A stretch of DNA of 10,480 bases from Chromatiaceae bacterium. Lineage in GTDB: Bacteria; Pseudomonadota; Gammaproteobacteria; Chromatiales; Chromatiaceae. Of the stretch, positions 1 to 8,420 are shown in pieces. Both the position numbers and the translations under genes were made by a program. Position 1 is the first letter of the stretch, and each line of letters begins with the position of its first letter. The DNA is taken from NCBI GenBank assembly GCA_016880695.1, contig JAEHCY010000211.1, positions 1-10,480 on the forward strand, read 5' to 3'. Below the pieces are notes generated by a model. The model worked only from the letters and a program-made list of their open reading frames with translations, searched no databases and was not told the DNA's origin.

Positions 1-499
1 CGCCAGCGGCGGGTGTGGCGGCCTTGGCGGCGGCCCCAGGTGCCTGCGCTGCCCCCGCGGGCGGGGGAAGACCTGCGGCGGGTGTTGCGGCCTTGGCGGC
101 GGCACCAGGGGTCTGCGGTACCCCTGCCGGTTGGGATGGGAGGCCCGTGGCGGGTGTGGCGGCCTTGGCGGCAGCCCCAGCGGCCGGCGGCACGGGTTGG
201 GATGGGACGCCAGCGGCAGGTGTGGCCGCCTTGGCGGCGGCCCCAGGTGCCTGCGCGGCCTCCTCATCGGCGCCCTTAGACTTGTTGCCCTTGCCTTGGC
301 AGTAGGGGGCTACCGTCTTGCCGTCCTTGCGGGTATAGCCGCTGACCCAGGTGCACTCGGCGTTGCCTACGCACTTGGCTTCCTCGAGCCCCTTACAAGC
401 GGTGGCGGCGAGGGAGGTGCCTGGGGTGCTCAAGACCAGGACCACAGCGGTGGCGAGGGCGGCGACGGAGTGTTTGGCCAAGCTCTGATGTGCCGACAT
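1..499 (-). CDS. Small exported four-cysteine protein with Ala/Pro repeat tail (3' end beyond the window)
   Basis: I do not recognise a named family. The reading frame opens at ATG 499 with a good ribosome site (AAGGAG, about 6 bases upstream) and is still open at the left edge after 166 codons. Residues 1-31 look like a signal peptide: a Lys/His-containing start, a hydrophobic stretch (about 12-23) and a likely cleavage after SLA (31). A compact segment follows with cysteines at 35, 43, 49 and 67 and a C-x5-C-x-W pattern (CVGNAECTW), probably two disulfides in the periplasm or outside the cell. From residue 84 on the protein is an Ala/Pro/Gly/Lys tail in which the core GAAAKAATPA(A/T)G recurs four times, with lysines at 90, 112, 136 and 159. 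The tail looks like an extended flexible linker, so a further domain could lie past the edge. The gene is separated from coaE by about 200 bases and probably has its own promoter. The frame and export signal are fairly secure; the function is unknown. Confidence 0.72.
   Translation of the reverse strand, partial: MSAHQSLAKHSVAALATAVVLVLSTPGTSLAATACKGLEEAKCVGNAECTWVSGYTRKDGKTVAPYCQGKGNKSKGADEEAAQAPGAAAKAATPAAGVPSQPVPPAAGAAAKAATPATGLPSQPAGVPQTPGAAAKAATPAAGLPPPAGAAQAPGAAAKAATPAAG
11..256 (-). repeat. Four in-frame tandem repeats, period 66-72 bases
   Basis: Nearly identical 27-base cores begin at 14, 83, 155 and 221 on the plus strand. Copies 2 to 4 each differ from the first at only one or two bases. 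The spacings are 69, 72 and 66 bases, all multiples of three, so the repeats stay in frame as 22-24-residue units of the exported protein. The spacer parts are more variable (PSQP-type or Gln/Pro-rich). The array may continue past the left edge. Confidence 0.8.
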
Positions 500-699
500 T
501 GAAGTCTCCTTACGAGGGTTTAAAGGATGCCAAGCTACGGTGGGAATCCGCGCTGAAGGCAACATATGCGAAAGCGGTATCGCTTCGCAAGCGTCGCACC
601 GCGCGGGGCGGCTCTTTAGTCCGCGCCAGGTGATCTCAACGAGGTTCGGGAAGCGGGAGGGGCAGTTGGGCTACCGCGCTGGGCCTAACTCAAGGACGA
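500..699. other. Intergenic region between coaE and the exported-protein gene
   Basis: These 200 bases hold no convincing gene. The yacG gene that follows coaE in Pseudomonas is not here. Near the exported-protein gene there is an imperfect hairpin: GCGAAAGCG (568-576) against CGCTTCGC (581-588) with one bulged A. It could be part of a 5' leader or an operator. I see no run of T after coaE that would make an intrinsic terminator, and no confident promoter hexamers, although the 500-560 stretch is less GC-rich than its surroundings and is the natural place for one. Confidence 0.45.
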
Positions 700-1323
700 T
701 CAGTCCGAGGGCGGGGCGCTGAGGCTCGGCTCCCGGGCAAGCGCCAGGTAGTGGTGGTGCAGGCGCTCGGTCTGCTCACGCAGGTGCGCGGGGTCGCCAC
801 TGTTGTCGAGGATATCGTCGGCGGCCCGCAGGCGGGCGGGGCGATCGCACTGGGCGGCGAGGATGCGGCGCACGCTGGTCTCGTCCATGCCGTCGCGCTC
901 GCGGACGCGGCGGATCTGCTCGGCCTCCGGGAGGTCCACCACCAGCACCCGGTCGGCAAGGTCGGTTTGTCCGGTCTCGATCAGAAGCGGAATCACCAGT
1001 ACCGCGTAGGGGGTGTGCAGAGCGGCAAGACGCTGCCGCATGACCGCGCGGATGGGGGGGTGCAGGATGGTCTCTAAGCGCGCCCGTGCCGCCGGATCCG
1101 CGAACACCCGCGCGCGTAGCAGCGGCCGATTGAGCGTGCCCTCCGGGCTCAGGACCTCAGCGCCAAAGGCCGCGACGATCTTGGCGAAGGACTCCGATCC
1201 GGGAACCACCACCTCCCTGGCCACCTGGTCGGCGTCGATCACCCCGGCCCCCAGTTCCGCGAGCTGCATCGCCACGCTGGTCTTGCCGCTGCCGATGCCT
1301 CCGGTGAGGGCGATGACCAGCAT
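700..1323 (-). CDS. coaE: Dephospho-CoA kinase
   Basis: This cytoplasmic enzyme carries out the last step of coenzyme A synthesis, the ATP-dependent phosphorylation of the 3'-hydroxyl of dephospho-CoA. The 207-residue length is normal for the family. The P-loop is GGIGSGKT at residues 8-15, followed by the family's DAD at 30-32 and the LNRPLLRARVF segment that forms part of the CoA/lid region. The C-terminal part has the usual RRVRERDG lid with arginines and an acidic DDILDN segment. ATG 1323 lies 9 bases after the pilD stop codon, and the G-rich ribosome site overlaps that stop, so translation is probably coupled to pilD. Sitting at the end of pilBCD is the standard gammaproteobacterial arrangement and says nothing special about pilus function. 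The identification is very secure. Confidence 0.96.
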   Translation of the reverse strand: MLVIALTGGIGSGKTSVAMQLAELGAGVIDADQVAREVVVPGSESFAKIVAAFGAEVLSPEGTLNRPLLRARVFADPAARARLETILHPPIRAVMRQRLAALHTPYAVLVIPLLIETGQTDLADRVLVVDLPEAEQIRRVRERDGMDETSVRRILAAQCDRPARLRAADDILDNSGDPAHLREQTERLHHHYLALAREPSLSAPPSD

Positions 1324-1332
1324 CCTGGCCCC

Positions 1333-2187
1333 CTATCCGAGCCCGCTCCACCGGAGGTACCAGGCGTTGATCTCGTGGCCCCAGAGCATGGCGATCCAGC
1401 CGGCGATGGCGAGATAGGGTCCGAAAGGGATCGGGATATCTTTGCTGCGCCCCCGCCATAGGATCAGAGCTATCCCAACCAGGGAGCCACAGAGCGCCGA
1501 GATCAGGACGATCTGGGGCAGCATCTGCCAGCCCAGCCAGGCGCCCAATACCCCCAGGAGCTTGAAATCGCCATAACCCATGCCTTCCTTTCCGGTGACC
1601 AGGCGGAAGGCCTGATAGGCACCCCAGAGGACCAGGTAGCCGGTGGCTGCGCCGATGATGGCGGAGGCGGGGTCGGTGAACCAGGACCCCAGGCTGAGCA
1701 GGAGGCCGGCCCAGAGCAGGGGTAGGGTGATGTTGTCGGGTAGCAGCTTGACATCGAAGTCGATGAAGGCGAGTGCGATCAGCGACCAGGTGAGCGCCAA
1801 TCCGGCCCAGGCCCGCGCCTCCGGACCGAAGCGCCACACCAGGATCAGGGCGAGCAGGGCGGCGAGGCCCTCCACCAGCGGATAGCGCAGGCCAATGGGA
1901 CTACGGCAGGCGGAGCAGTGCCCGCGGAGCAGCAGATAGCTCAGGAGCGGGACGTTTTCCCAGGCCCGCAGGATATGTCCGCAGGCCGGGCAGTGGGACC
2001 GCGGTCGGGCAAGGTCGAAAGGGGTCGCTTGTTCGTCGCCGAGCTCGCGGGAAGCAATCTCGGCACATTCCCTCTGCCACTGCCGCTCGAGCATCCGGGG
2101 AAGCCGGTGGATGACCACGTTGAGAAAGCTGCCCACCAGCAACCCGCCGACGGTGGCGCCGATGAGCCAGAGGACTAGGGGGTCCAT
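1333..2187 (-). CDS. pilD: Type IV prepilin peptidase / N-methyltransferase
   Basis: This inner-membrane aspartyl protease cleaves the leader of type IV prepilins and type II secretion pseudopilins after a glycine and then N-methylates the new first residue. It has 284 residues, the usual size. The N-terminal membrane helix carries the conserved GSFLNVVIHRLP segment (19-30). A cytosolic loop bears the zinc-type pairs Cys66/Cys69 and Cys91/Cys94. The catalytic aspartates are Asp143 (IDFDVKLLPD) and Asp207 in the GxGD motif (GYGD). Their spacing of 64 matches the family. The rest is a chain of hydrophobic helices. The gene follows pilC after 64 bases and precedes coaE by 9. Its start lacks a strong ribosome site and lies directly behind a GC hairpin (2188-2200). 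No alternative ATG upstream looks better, because the conserved N-terminus fits this one. Confidence 0.96.
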   Translation of the reverse strand: MDPLVLWLIGATVGGLLVGSFLNVVIHRLPRMLERQWQRECAEIASRELGDEQATPFDLARPRSHCPACGHILRAWENVPLLSYLLLRGHCSACRSPIGLRYPLVEGLAALLALILVWRFGPEARAWAGLALTWSLIALAFIDFDVKLLPDNITLPLLWAGLLLSLGSWFTDPASAIIGAATGYLVLWGAYQAFRLVTGKEGMGYGDFKLLGVLGAWLGWQMLPQIVLISALCGSLVGIALILWRGRSKDIPIPFGPYLAIAGWIAMLWGHEINAWYLRWSGLG

Positions 2188-2200
2188 GGGCGCCGCGCCC
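2188..2200 (-). promoter_or_regulatory. GC palindrome directly before the pilD start codon
   Basis: GGGCGC (2188-2193), one central base, and GCGCCC (2195-2200) form a near-perfect palindrome touching the pilD ATG. It occupies the position where a Shine-Dalgarno sequence would normally lie, and no strong one is seen elsewhere. If it folds in the mRNA it would need a 3-base loop and five pairs, and could lower pilD translation relative to pilC. The palindrome is seen; the effect is inferred. Confidence 0.35.
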
Positions 2201-2251
2201 TGAGGTTCGGGTGGGAAAGGGGTCGAGGCTTGCGGTGCTCTGCTGCTTTGC

Positions 2252-3490
2252 TCAGAACACCGACGCCATCTTGAAGATGGGCAGGTACATGGCGATGACC
2301 AGTCCGCCCACCAGGATGCCGACCACGACCATGATCATCGGCTCGATCAGGCTGCTCAGGGTGTCGATGGCGTTGTTGACCTCCTCCTCGTAGTAATCTG
2401 CCACCTTCGCCAGCAGCTCGTCGAGGGCGCCAGCCTCCTCGCCGATCCCGGTCATCTGCACCACCATGTGGGGGAAGAGGTTCTGCTGGCGCATGGTCAG
2501 TTGCAGGGACTGCCCGGTCGCCACGTCCTCACGGATACGCAGGATCGCATCGGAGTACACGCTGTTGCCGGTGGCGCCGGCCACCGATTCCAGGGCCTCC
2601 ACCATGGGCACACCCGCACTGAAGGTGGTGGATAGGGTCCGGGCAAAGCGGGCAATAGCGGCCTTATTGAAAACAGGGCCGAGTACTGGTATCCGGAGTG
2701 CGATCCGGTCGACGATGCGGCGGAATCGGTCCGAGCGCTTCCATCCCTGAATCCCCCCATACACCGTCAGCGCCGCTCCCAGCAGGAGAATCCACCACCA
2801 CTCCTGGACCCAATCGGAGATGGCGATGACCAAGAGCGTGAACGCCGGCAGGTCTGCTCCAAAGCCGGTGAACAGCTCCTTGAACGCCGGGATGACGAAC
2901 ATCAGGATGATGGCCGTGACGACGATCGCCACCGCGATGACCGTGGCTGGGTAGAACAGGGCCTTTTTGATCTTGCTCTTGATCGATTCCATGCGCTCCT
3001 TGTAGGTGGCCACCTTATTGAGCATGTCGTCGAGCACGCCGGCGCTTTCGCCGGCCGCCACCAGATTGCAGAACAGCCGATCGAAGTAGAGGGGATGCTT
3101 GCGCAGGGCGGAGGCCAGGGAGTTACCGGTTTCGACGTCGGCCTTGATGGTGAACAACAGGTCTTGGAGTTTCGGCTTATCCGCACCGCGTGCCACGATG
3201 TCCATCGCCTGCACCACCGGTACGCCGGCCGAGACCAGGGTGGCGATCTGGCGGCTGAAACCGGAGATGTCCTTGGGCGAGATCCTCTTGGTGTTGAGGA
3301 ACGCGAGGGGCTCCGCCTTCTTTCTCACCTTCAGGGGCCGGACCCCTTGCCGGCGCAACTCGGCGCGTACCAGCGCCAGATCAGACGCCCGGGACTGGCC
3401 CTTGACCCGCGTCCCACGGGCATCCAGGCCTTCCCAGGCATAGACATGGGCCTTTTCGATCCGAGGTTTTTCCGCTGCGGTGAGCGCCAT
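2252..3490 (-). CDS. pilC: Type IV pilus inner-membrane platform protein
   Basis: PilC is the polytopic membrane protein on which the PilB and PilT motors act to polymerise and retract pilin. The protein has 412 residues, typical for the family, with two T2SSF (GspF-type) domains at roughly 73-198 and 276-399. Recognisable family segments include ISGFSRQIATLVSAGVPVVQA in the first domain, its counterpart FARTLSTTFSAGVPMVEAL in the second, and GEEAGALDELLAKVADYYEEEV. Membrane segments lie around 177-203, 230-246 and 387-408. ATG 3490 is 14 bases behind the pilB stop, and its AGGGGA ribosome site overlaps the end of pilB, indicating co-transcription and probable coupling. PilC-type pilus assembly is preferred over a type II secretion GspF because of the PilB/PilD neighbours and the N-terminal sequence. 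The identification is secure. Confidence 0.96.
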   Translation of the reverse strand: MALTAAEKPRIEKAHVYAWEGLDARGTRVKGQSRASDLALVRAELRRQGVRPLKVRKKAEPLAFLNTKRISPKDISGFSRQIATLVSAGVPVVQAMDIVARGADKPKLQDLLFTIKADVETGNSLASALRKHPLYFDRLFCNLVAAGESAGVLDDMLNKVATYKERMESIKSKIKKALFYPATVIAVAIVVTAIILMFVIPAFKELFTGFGADLPAFTLLVIAISDWVQEWWWILLLGAALTVYGGIQGWKRSDRFRRIVDRIALRIPVLGPVFNKAAIARFARTLSTTFSAGVPMVEALESVAGATGNSVYSDAILRIREDVATGQSLQLTMRQQNLFPHMVVQMTGIGEEAGALDELLAKVADYYEEEVNNAIDTLSSLIEPMIMVVVGILVGGLVIAMYLPIFKMASVF

Positions 3491-3504
3491 GGATTCAGTC
3501 CCCT

Positions 3505-5217
3505 TCAGTCGGTGGTGACACGATTGAGCTCTTCAAGGCTGGTGATACCCGCTTTGATCTTGCGCAGGCCCGATTGGCGCATGTTCAGCACCCCCTCCCG
3601 GCGCGCCTGCTCGGAGATCTGGTGCGCATTGGCACCGCTGAGGATCAAGCTGACCAGGGTTTCGGTGATCGGCAGGACCTCGAAGATCCCAGTTCGACCC
3701 CGGTAACCGTCGGTGCAGTGGTCACAGCCAACGGCCCGAAAGACCGTGATCCCGCTCTCCACTTCCTCTAAGGTGAACCCCTGTGCCAACAGGACCTCTT
3801 TGGGGACCGACTCCGCGGCTCTACACCGGAGGCAGAGCTTTCGGGTCAGCCGCTGCGCCATGATCAGGATGACCGATGAGGTGATGTTGAACGCGGGCAC
3901 CCCCATGTTGGCGAGGCGTGTCAGGCTCTGGGGCGCATCGTTGGTGTGCAGGGTGGAGAGCACCAGATGCCCGGTCTGGGCCGCCTTCACCGCAATCTCC
4001 GCGGTCTCGAGATCGCGAATCTCACCCACCATGATGATATCGGGGTCCTGACGCAGGAAGGCGCGTAGCGCCTCGGCGAAGGTGAGCCCCGTTTTGGGAT
4101 TCATGTTGACCTGGTTGATGCCGGGCACCAGGATCTCGACGGGGTCCTCCACCGTGCAGATGTTCACCTCGGGGCGGTTGAGGATGCCGAGCGCGGAGTA
4201 GAGCGACACCGTCTTGCCCGAGCCGGTGGGGCCGGTGACCAGGATCATGCCATAAGGGGTCTGGATGGCGTTGAGAAACGCCTGATGTTGCTCGGGATCC
4301 AGACCGAGCCGATCGATCCCCACATGTGACGAGGCGCGCTCGAGCAGGCGCAGCACCACCTTCTCCCCGTAGAGGGTGGGGAGGGTGTTCACCCGGAAGT
4401 CGATGGAGCGGTTTCCGCTCAGCCGCAGCTTGATGCGGCCGTCCTGGGGGACGCGGTGCTCGGCGATGTTCATCCGCGACATCACCTTCACCCGGGCCGC
4501 GATGCGTCCGGCAATCCCCACCGGGGGCGAGGCGATCTCATGGAGGATACCATCGACGCGAAAGCGGATACGGAACGACTTCTCATAGGGCTCGAAATGG
4601 ATGTCGGAGGCCTCCCGCCCGATGGCGTTAACCAGCACCTTGTTGACGAAGCGCACCAGCGGCGCATCGTCCACGTTCATGTCCAGCTCGTCGACGTTCT
4701 CGTCGGCGTCCGCGAACCCGAGCGTCGCCAGCTCGCCGCTGATCATCTGCGACATGCTGGTGTCGAGCGCCTGGAGACCACGCTCGATCGCTGGCGATAG
4801 CTTGTCCTCCTCGACCAGAATGGGGTGTGTGGTCAGGCCGGTGTTGAACCGGATCTCATCGAGGCCCTGGAAGTTGGTCGGATCGGAGACCGCTACGTAC
4901 AGGCGATTGCCCCGTTGGAAGATGGGCAGGGCGCGGTGCTTGCGGACCAGCTTTTCTTCGACCAGCTCGACCGGAAAGGCGCTGGCGTCCAGGGCAAAGA
5001 GGTCGAGCAGCGGGATGCCCAGGGCCTCGGAGGCGAACACCGCGATGGTGTGGCTGTCGAGGATCTTCTCGTCCACCAGATACTGGACGAAGGACTTGCG
5101 TTGGATCGTCGCCGCCTGATAGGCCTGCTTGGCGGCTCGCTCCGACAGGATCTGGGCGGTGATGAGCTGGGCGGCGAGTCCTGAGACGCCTCCAGTGGCT
5201 TGCGGTTTGGCTACCAT
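3505..5217 (-). CDS. pilB: Type IV pilus assembly (extension) ATPase
   Basis: PilB is the cytoplasmic hexameric ATPase that drives pilus extension. The protein has 570 residues, the family norm. The N-terminal part (about 1-160) is the MshEN/GspE N-terminal region, and the catalytic domain follows. Visible motifs are the arginine-rich RIRFRVDG segment, Walker A GPTGSGKT at 329-336, Walker B with DPDIIMVGEIRD around 387-399, and the His box (TGHLVLSTLHTND). A zinc-type tetracysteine is present, with CLRC near 460 and CDHC near 497-500, which is characteristic of PilB/GspE rather than PilT. The start at ATG 5217 is weakly supported by GGAG about 11 bases upstream; the N-terminal alignment favours it. 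It heads the operon pilB-pilC-pilD-coaE. No pilin gene (pilA) is present in the 106 bases upstream, whereas in Pseudomonas pilA lies divergently next to pilB. Confidence 0.96.
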   Translation of the reverse strand: MVAKPQATGGVSGLAAQLITAQILSERAAKQAYQAATIQRKSFVQYLVDEKILDSHTIAVFASEALGIPLLDLFALDASAFPVELVEEKLVRKHRALPIFQRGNRLYVAVSDPTNFQGLDEIRFNTGLTTHPILVEEDKLSPAIERGLQALDTSMSQMISGELATLGFADADENVDELDMNVDDAPLVRFVNKVLVNAIGREASDIHFEPYEKSFRIRFRVDGILHEIASPPVGIAGRIAARVKVMSRMNIAEHRVPQDGRIKLRLSGNRSIDFRVNTLPTLYGEKVVLRLLERASSHVGIDRLGLDPEQHQAFLNAIQTPYGMILVTGPTGSGKTVSLYSALGILNRPEVNICTVEDPVEILVPGINQVNMNPKTGLTFAEALRAFLRQDPDIIMVGEIRDLETAEIAVKAAQTGHLVLSTLHTNDAPQSLTRLANMGVPAFNITSSVILIMAQRLTRKLCLRCRAAESVPKEVLLAQGFTLEEVESGITVFRAVGCDHCTDGYRGRTGIFEVLPITETLVSLILSGANAHQISEQARREGVLNMRQSGLRKIKAGITSLEELNRVTTD

Positions 5218-5261
5218 GCTCGCAATGGCTCCGGGCTGCTGGCTAGTAGACTAAGCCTACT

Positions 5262-5311
5262 GGCATCCGCGCACCCATGAGGGGCCGATGGAGGGGTCCG
5301 ATGCGGATGCC
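5262..5311. repeat. Perfect 9-base inverted repeat in the pilB leader/promoter region
   Basis: GGCATCCGC (5262-5270) is the exact reverse complement of GCGGATGCC (5303-5311), separated by 32 bases. Inside the loop, CCAT (5275-5278) and ATGG (5288-5291) can also pair. A second small inverted repeat, AGTAG...CTACT (5245-5261), lies next to it on the pilB side. The whole 106-base gap between the NYN gene stop and the pilB start is taken up by these elements. No T-run follows on the minus strand, so it is not a typical intrinsic terminator. A leader structure or a regulator binding site for the pilus operon is possible. I could not identify a convincing sigma-70 or sigma-54 promoter here. Confidence 0.5.
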
Positions 5312-5323
5312 GATCTTCCTTTC

Positions 5324-6157
5324 TCACCGGTTGACGGCAAAGGCGAGGCGGACGTTGTTCGCCACCAGGCCGTTGTCCTTCTGTTCACTTTCCTGAAGGT
5401 AGAATTCTAGTATCGTGTCGCGGTTGTACAACAGCTCTTCGGTGACCTCCTCCGCCAGCTCATTGGCGTGGCAAAACACGCTGATGTAGGGGGAGTCGGG
5501 CTCGCGGGGGTCGGTGATCCAGAGGTCCGGGGAGATGTGGTTGAGGAAGCGCAGGAAACCGTAACCCTTGTCCGCGAACCATTTGGTACAGACACCGCGC
5601 ACGCAGGAGCCCGGCTTGCCCCAGGCGTTGCGCGACTCGTAGTAGATCGGCAGCAGATCAGGGATGAGGTAACCGCAATGGAAGGCGTCCACCTGCCGCT
5701 GGAGCTGGCGGGAAACGTTCTTGAAACCGATCAGCTCCACCCGGCAGCCCTTGTTTTGCAGGGCACCGACCACCTCCAGGAAGTCTCCGTCGCCGCTCAC
5801 CAGGATGACGTAATCCAGGCGCTCGGCCTGGGTCATCGCATCCACGGCCATGTCGAGGTCGGCGTTGGCCTTGGTGTTGATGTTGCCGTCTTCGTCTACG
5901 TAGCGCCGCACGTCCTTGACCGTCACCTTCCAGCCGAAGTCGCGCATCATCTGTTGGTAATAGCGGCCCTTCTTGGCGTATTCAGGGTCCTGTTTGGCGC
6001 GTTCCCGATCGAATGCGATGTAGGTGTTGAGGCGCAGCAGCGTGCCTCCGAGGCGGGCGGCAAAGCGCCGCAGGATGTCGTAGCGCATCTGATACCCGCC
6101 GTTGTACTTGATATTCTCGGCGTCAACAAAGACGCCAACACGCAGACTCGGGCTCAA
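5324..6157 (-). CDS. NYN-domain (LabA/DUF88-type) putative ribonuclease with C-terminal cold-shock-like domain
   Basis: I place the start at TTG 6157, giving 277 residues, because a strong terminator lies just upstream and GGAG (6168-6171) sits 10 bases before the TTG. The first conserved strand (RVGVFVDAENI) follows immediately. Residues 5-170 form a NYN domain, a PIN-like metal-dependent nuclease fold. Candidate catalytic acids are Asp12 with Asn15, Asp100/102/106 in the NTKANADLDMAVDAM segment, and Asp123/Asp125 in VSGDGDF. Residues 184-277 read like a cold-shock OB fold: TKWFADKGYGFLRF (RNP1-like, 191-204), a roughly 20-residue insertion, ISVFCH (RNP2-like, 225-230) and a final NNVRLAF strand typical of the Csp C-terminus. 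Together this suggests a cytoplasmic protein that binds and perhaps cuts RNA. It lies between acsA and pilB and shows no evident tie to either pathway. The NYN assignment is strong; the cold-shock assignment is good by motif; activity and target are unknown. Confidence 0.85.
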   Translation of the reverse strand: MSPSLRVGVFVDAENIKYNGGYQMRYDILRRFAARLGGTLLRLNTYIAFDRERAKQDPEYAKKGRYYQQMMRDFGWKVTVKDVRRYVDEDGNINTKANADLDMAVDAMTQAERLDYVILVSGDGDFLEVVGALQNKGCRVELIGFKNVSRQLQRQVDAFHCGYLIPDLLPIYYESRNAWGKPGSCVRGVCTKWFADKGYGFLRFLNHISPDLWITDPREPDSPYISVFCHANELAEEVTEELLYNRDTILEFYLQESEQKDNGLVANNVRLAFAVNR

Positions 6158-6179
6158 GGCGTACTTTCTCCAGAGGGAC

Positions 6180-6217
6180 AAAAAACCCAGAAAAAACTGC
6201 GCCCCCCTGGGGGGCGC
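6180..6217 (-). terminator. Strong intrinsic terminator downstream of acsA
   Basis: On the minus strand a GC stem with 9-base perfectly complementary arms (6209-6217 with 6199-6207, one central base, so in practice 8 pairs around a 3-base loop) is followed two bases later by six T (6196-6191). After CTGGG comes a second run of six T (6185-6180). This is a classical rho-independent terminator for the acsA transcript. It lies only 23 bases before the proposed TTG start of the NYN gene, which argues against any start of that gene upstream of it. Confidence 0.88.
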
Positions 6218-6291
6218 GAGGGGTTGCTTGTGAGCCCCACAGTGGCCGCTTCCTTGGCCTGGCGGAGGCATACCGCAGTTGCGGGGGACAA

Positions 6292-6318
6292 CCCGAGCCG
6301 GGGTGACCTCGGCTCGGG
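6292..6318 (-). repeat. Hairpin directly behind acsA
   Basis: CCCGAGCCG (6292-6300) is the exact reverse complement of CGGCTCGGG (6310-6318). Two further G-C pairs close a TGA loop after one mismatch position. It starts 17 bases after the acsA stop codon and is not followed by a T run. It could protect the acsA mRNA 3' end, or act in series with the strong terminator at 6217-6180. Confidence 0.6.
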
Positions 6319-6334
6319 CGGCCTTGGACGGGCG

Positions 6335-8281
<1,947 letters not shown>

Positions 8282-8308
8282 GGAGCAATCTCCTCACTTG
8301 GTGATTCG

Positions 8309-8337
8309 GTTATAGTCCCCTAAGGGATTGTTGTTGC
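8309..8337 (-). promoter_or_regulatory. Possible sigma-70 promoter of acsA
   Basis: On the minus strand a good -10 hexamer TATAAC (8314-8309) is preceded, 17 bases away, by a poor -35 hexamer GCAACA (8337-8332, three matches). Transcription would start near 8302, leaving a leader of about 20 bases that contains the GGAG ribosome site. A weak -35 would fit dependence on an activator, as known for acs genes (Crp or CrbR type), but I identify no binding site. Confidence 0.45.
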
Positions 8338-8403
8338 GCTACCGTTTCTCCCTGCAACGGCGAACAGCGCGATATTAAACGTAACCAGGGTGCCTCGCCA
8401 ATC

Positions 8404-8415
8404 GGCGCGCGCGCC
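8404..8415. repeat. 12-base alternating GC palindrome after the exonuclease stop
   Basis: GGCGCGCGCGCC is a perfect palindrome six bases beyond the TAG stop of the exonuclease gene. It lies within the 139-base gap before acsA, which otherwise holds the acsA promoter candidate. It is not followed by a T run, so it is a weak terminator candidate at best and may be chance in GC-rich DNA. Confidence 0.4.
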
Positions 8416-8420
8416 TCAAT

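Noticed and set aside
11..256. Left-edge repeat as a CRISPR array or mobile-element repeat
   Set aside because: The units are in-frame coding repeats of a protein tail, with unequal spacers of low complexity and no cas genes nearby.
13..502. Plus-strand open frames across the left-edge repeat
   Set aside because: They arise from GC-rich repeats with few stops. Only the minus frame has a ribosome site, a signal peptide and a cysteine pattern.
1157..1837. 226-codon minus-strand frame overlapping pilD and coaE
   Set aside because: This is a shadow frame of pilD/coaE with Arg/Pro/His-rich composition. Both real genes have intact catalytic motifs.
6157..6271. Upstream extension of the NYN gene to ATG 6271
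   Set aside because: It would translate through a strong intrinsic terminator, and the 38 added residues are low-quality sequence with no NYN homology. The TTG at 6157 has its own ribosome site.
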